Shown: positions 62,390 through 64,000 of the stretch, one piece after another
How the letters are laid out: every line of letters starts with the position of its first letter
Numbering within the stretch: the stretch's first letter is position 1
Assembly (NCBI GenBank): GCA_013399305.1
Contig: VXAI01000015.1
Location: forward strand, 6,136,182-6,200,181
Source: Rostratula benghalensis
Taxonomy: Eukaryota > Chordata > Aves > Charadriiformes > Rostratulidae
Direction: 5' to 3'
Length of the DNA: 64,000 nt
Made by a program: the position numbers and the translations under genes
Notes under the pieces: model-generated
The model's input: the letters and a program-made list of their open reading frames with translations, nothing else
Databases searched by the model: none
Told to the model about the DNA's origin: nothing

Positions 62390-63480
62390 TCACTTCCCCT
62401 GGCGGAGCCACGGCGGGGAGCCCGAATCCGCCCCGGGCTGAGGGGGGCCCGGCGGCCCCATCCCTCTCCCCGGCCTAGAAGGGCCCCGCGGCCCCGTTCC
62501 CCGCCTGAGGAGCCCCGCGGCCGACAGCTTCCCCTGCGGCCGCCCCGCTCCCCTCACCTCGCCCGGCGGGGCGCAATGGCGGCTCTTCCCGTCGGCAGAG
62601 GCCGATTCGCCAGGCCCCGGCGGGAACCGACCCCACCAGGGCCCGCCGGGGTTTATTTCAGTCCCTTTCCCCTCTCCCCATCAGGAGGAGGCGTCACCAA
62701 AACACGCGGACACCGTCCCCCCCCGCTCCCCGCAGCCGCCTCGCCGAGGCGTGTGGCGAATGCGGCGCTGAGGAACGGCTGACCCGTTCGCCTCCCTCCC
62801 TCCCCGGTACTGGTGCCCGGCCCGGGCTCGGCGCGGCGCCGGGAGCCACCCCCGGCCCTTCCCCACCATCCCCTTACCGGCGGCGGGGGGTATCTCCTCA
62901 GGGGAAGGGGCAGGGCGGGAAGCGGCGCCGGGCCGCGGCCTCCTCTATGGAAACGGCCGGGGGCGGGAGGGCTCGCTCCGCCCGCGGGCCCCGCCGGCAG
63001 CGCCGCCCGGCCCGGCCTTCCCCGGGGGAAGGAAGTTAGCGGCGGGCATGCAGCAGGGCCGGGAGGAGGAGGATGATGTGGAGGAGGAGGAGGAAGATGA
63101 TGAGGATGAGGGCGGCCCGGAGAGGGCTCTGGAGAAGAGCCCCTTCCAGCTGACGGCCGGGGACGTCTACGACATCTCCTCCCTGGTGGGCCGGGACCTG
63201 CTGCAGCTGAGCGCCGGCCCGCGGGTGCCCGCCGCGCTGGCCCGGCTGCAGTTCCGCATCGTGAGGGTGCTGGAGATGCTGGAAACGCTGGTGAGCGAGA
63301 GCAGCCTGGCCGAGGAGCAGCTGCGGGCGGAGCGGGACAGCCTGCGGCGGGAGCTGGAGGCGCTACGGGCGGCGGGGGGCCCTGGCGGCGACCACCAGGT
63401 GGGTGCCGGGGGGCGGCCGGGCCGGGTCGGGGGGAGGGCGGCTGCCGGGGGGGCACAGGCTCCAGAGGCCATTTCCCCGA
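62390..63480. promoter_or_regulatory. Bidirectional CpG island of SNRNP35 and RILPL2
   Basis: About 1.1 kb of very CpG-rich sequence between and around the divergent genes. The SNRNP35 non-coding exon 1 ends at its donor near 62558 (GGGCGAG|GTGAGG on the minus strand), and the RILPL2 start is at 63048. A 276-codon proline-rich minus-strand frame and others here are composition artefacts. Confidence 0.75.
63048..63398 (+). CDS. RILPL2: RILP-like protein 2, first coding exon (3'-partial)
   Basis: Small RILP-family protein; the mammalian one binds myosin Va and phosphorylated Rabs and acts in ciliary membrane content. Exon 1 codes 117 residues. It opens with an acidic run (residues about 6-21, almost all Glu/Asp). 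The RH1 domain follows: LEKSPFQLTAGDVYDISSLV and RIVRVLEMLETLVSESSLAEEQL. The exon ends DHQ before the phase-0 donor GTGGGTG. The rest, including RH2, lies right of the window. RILPL1 and RILPL2 are tandem paralogs in the same orientation; both first exons hold RH1 and end in phase 0. The remaining 602 bases to the window edge are intron 1; no further exon was recognised. Confidence 0.93.
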
Positions 63481-64000
63481 CACTTGGCTCTCTGCTTGGC
63501 CACACAGTGGTGGTGAAGCCCACCCTGACGCCAGATGGGTCAGAGGATGCTCTTTGCGCAGTCACCGGTCTCTCTCCTCACGGCAGAATGAGCCTCAGAA
63601 AGTTTTTCTCGTTTTTGTAGAAGGCCGTGAAGTCATTTCCAGAGCAGAGATCTTCGGTGCCGAGGCTCCCCCGCTCCTGTTCCGCTGTGGCGCCTAACAC
63701 CATGCCTTTTAGCTCAGCACGGGGCAGTGCTGGCTGAGGAGTCCAGACACACAGAGTCAAGAGTTTCACTGTACAAATCCACTCCTCTAGAGCTCCCACA
63801 GCAGCCCCACAAAGGCAATTTGCCATTCATGCAAATGCTAACGCTTTGTTTCTGTGTGCAAGGGAAACTGATGTCTGTGACCGAAAAAGCCGTTAGCACA
63901 AAGGTCACAATGAGGAAAGGAGAATTCATTTCTCACCTCTCTGTGCCACAGCGTGTTGGTGGGACGTTAGACAGATCGCTCAGGCCTCTCTCATCATCAG

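Noticed and set aside
62653..63483. 276-codon minus-strand open frame over RILPL2 exon 1
   Set aside because: Antisense of the RILPL2 coding exon and its island; Pro/Ala-rich composition artefact.

Overview
The window is vertebrate nuclear DNA, most likely from a bird. The genes are intron-rich with mostly short introns and CpG-island promoters. The only clear transposon is a CR1-type LINE fragment, the family typical of birds and reptiles. There is one 250-base assembly gap at 52689-52938. Gene content and order match the block on human 12q24.31 (RILPL2, SNRNP35, RILPL1, TMED2, DDX55, EIF2B1, GTF2H3, TCTN2), read here in the opposite direction. All gene names come from reading the translated exons against my memory of the families; no database search was run.

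Layout, left to right. TCTN2 (minus strand) occupies 486-9088, and its last exon lies off the left edge. GTF2H3 (minus, 10516-14775) is complete in 13 coding exons. It stands head to head with EIF2B1 (plus, 14928-18703, 9 exons), with 152 bp between the two start codons. DDX55 (minus, 19253-26498, 14 exons) converges on EIF2B1 tail to tail. TMED2 (minus, 28250-33516, 4 exons plus an optional 21-nt microexon) follows. The 3 kb between TMED2 and RILPL1 is not empty: at 34392-35237 on the minus strand four phase-compatible exon candidates, with a poly(A) signal, suggest a gene I do not recognise. RILPL1 (plus, 36513-58119, 7 coding exons) has large introns that hold the CR1 copy, the gap and two candidate alternative terminal exons. 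SNRNP35 (minus, 61427-62224, one coding exon) and the first exon of RILPL2 (plus, from 63048) share a CpG island at the right end.

The genes are housekeeping or ciliary and not one pathway: a ciliary transition-zone protein (TCTN2), TFIIH p34 (GTF2H3), the alpha subunit of eIF2B (EIF2B1), a ribosome-biogenesis helicase (DDX55), a p24 cargo receptor (TMED2), two RILP-like Rab effectors that flank a minor-spliceosome protein (RILPL1, SNRNP35, RILPL2). Splicing details stand out: a U12-type intron in GTF2H3, GC-AG introns in EIF2B1 and RILPL1, the TMED2 microexon and the RILPL1 alternative ends. All exon limits were read by eye from splice sites, phase and protein similarity; they should be right to within a base or two.
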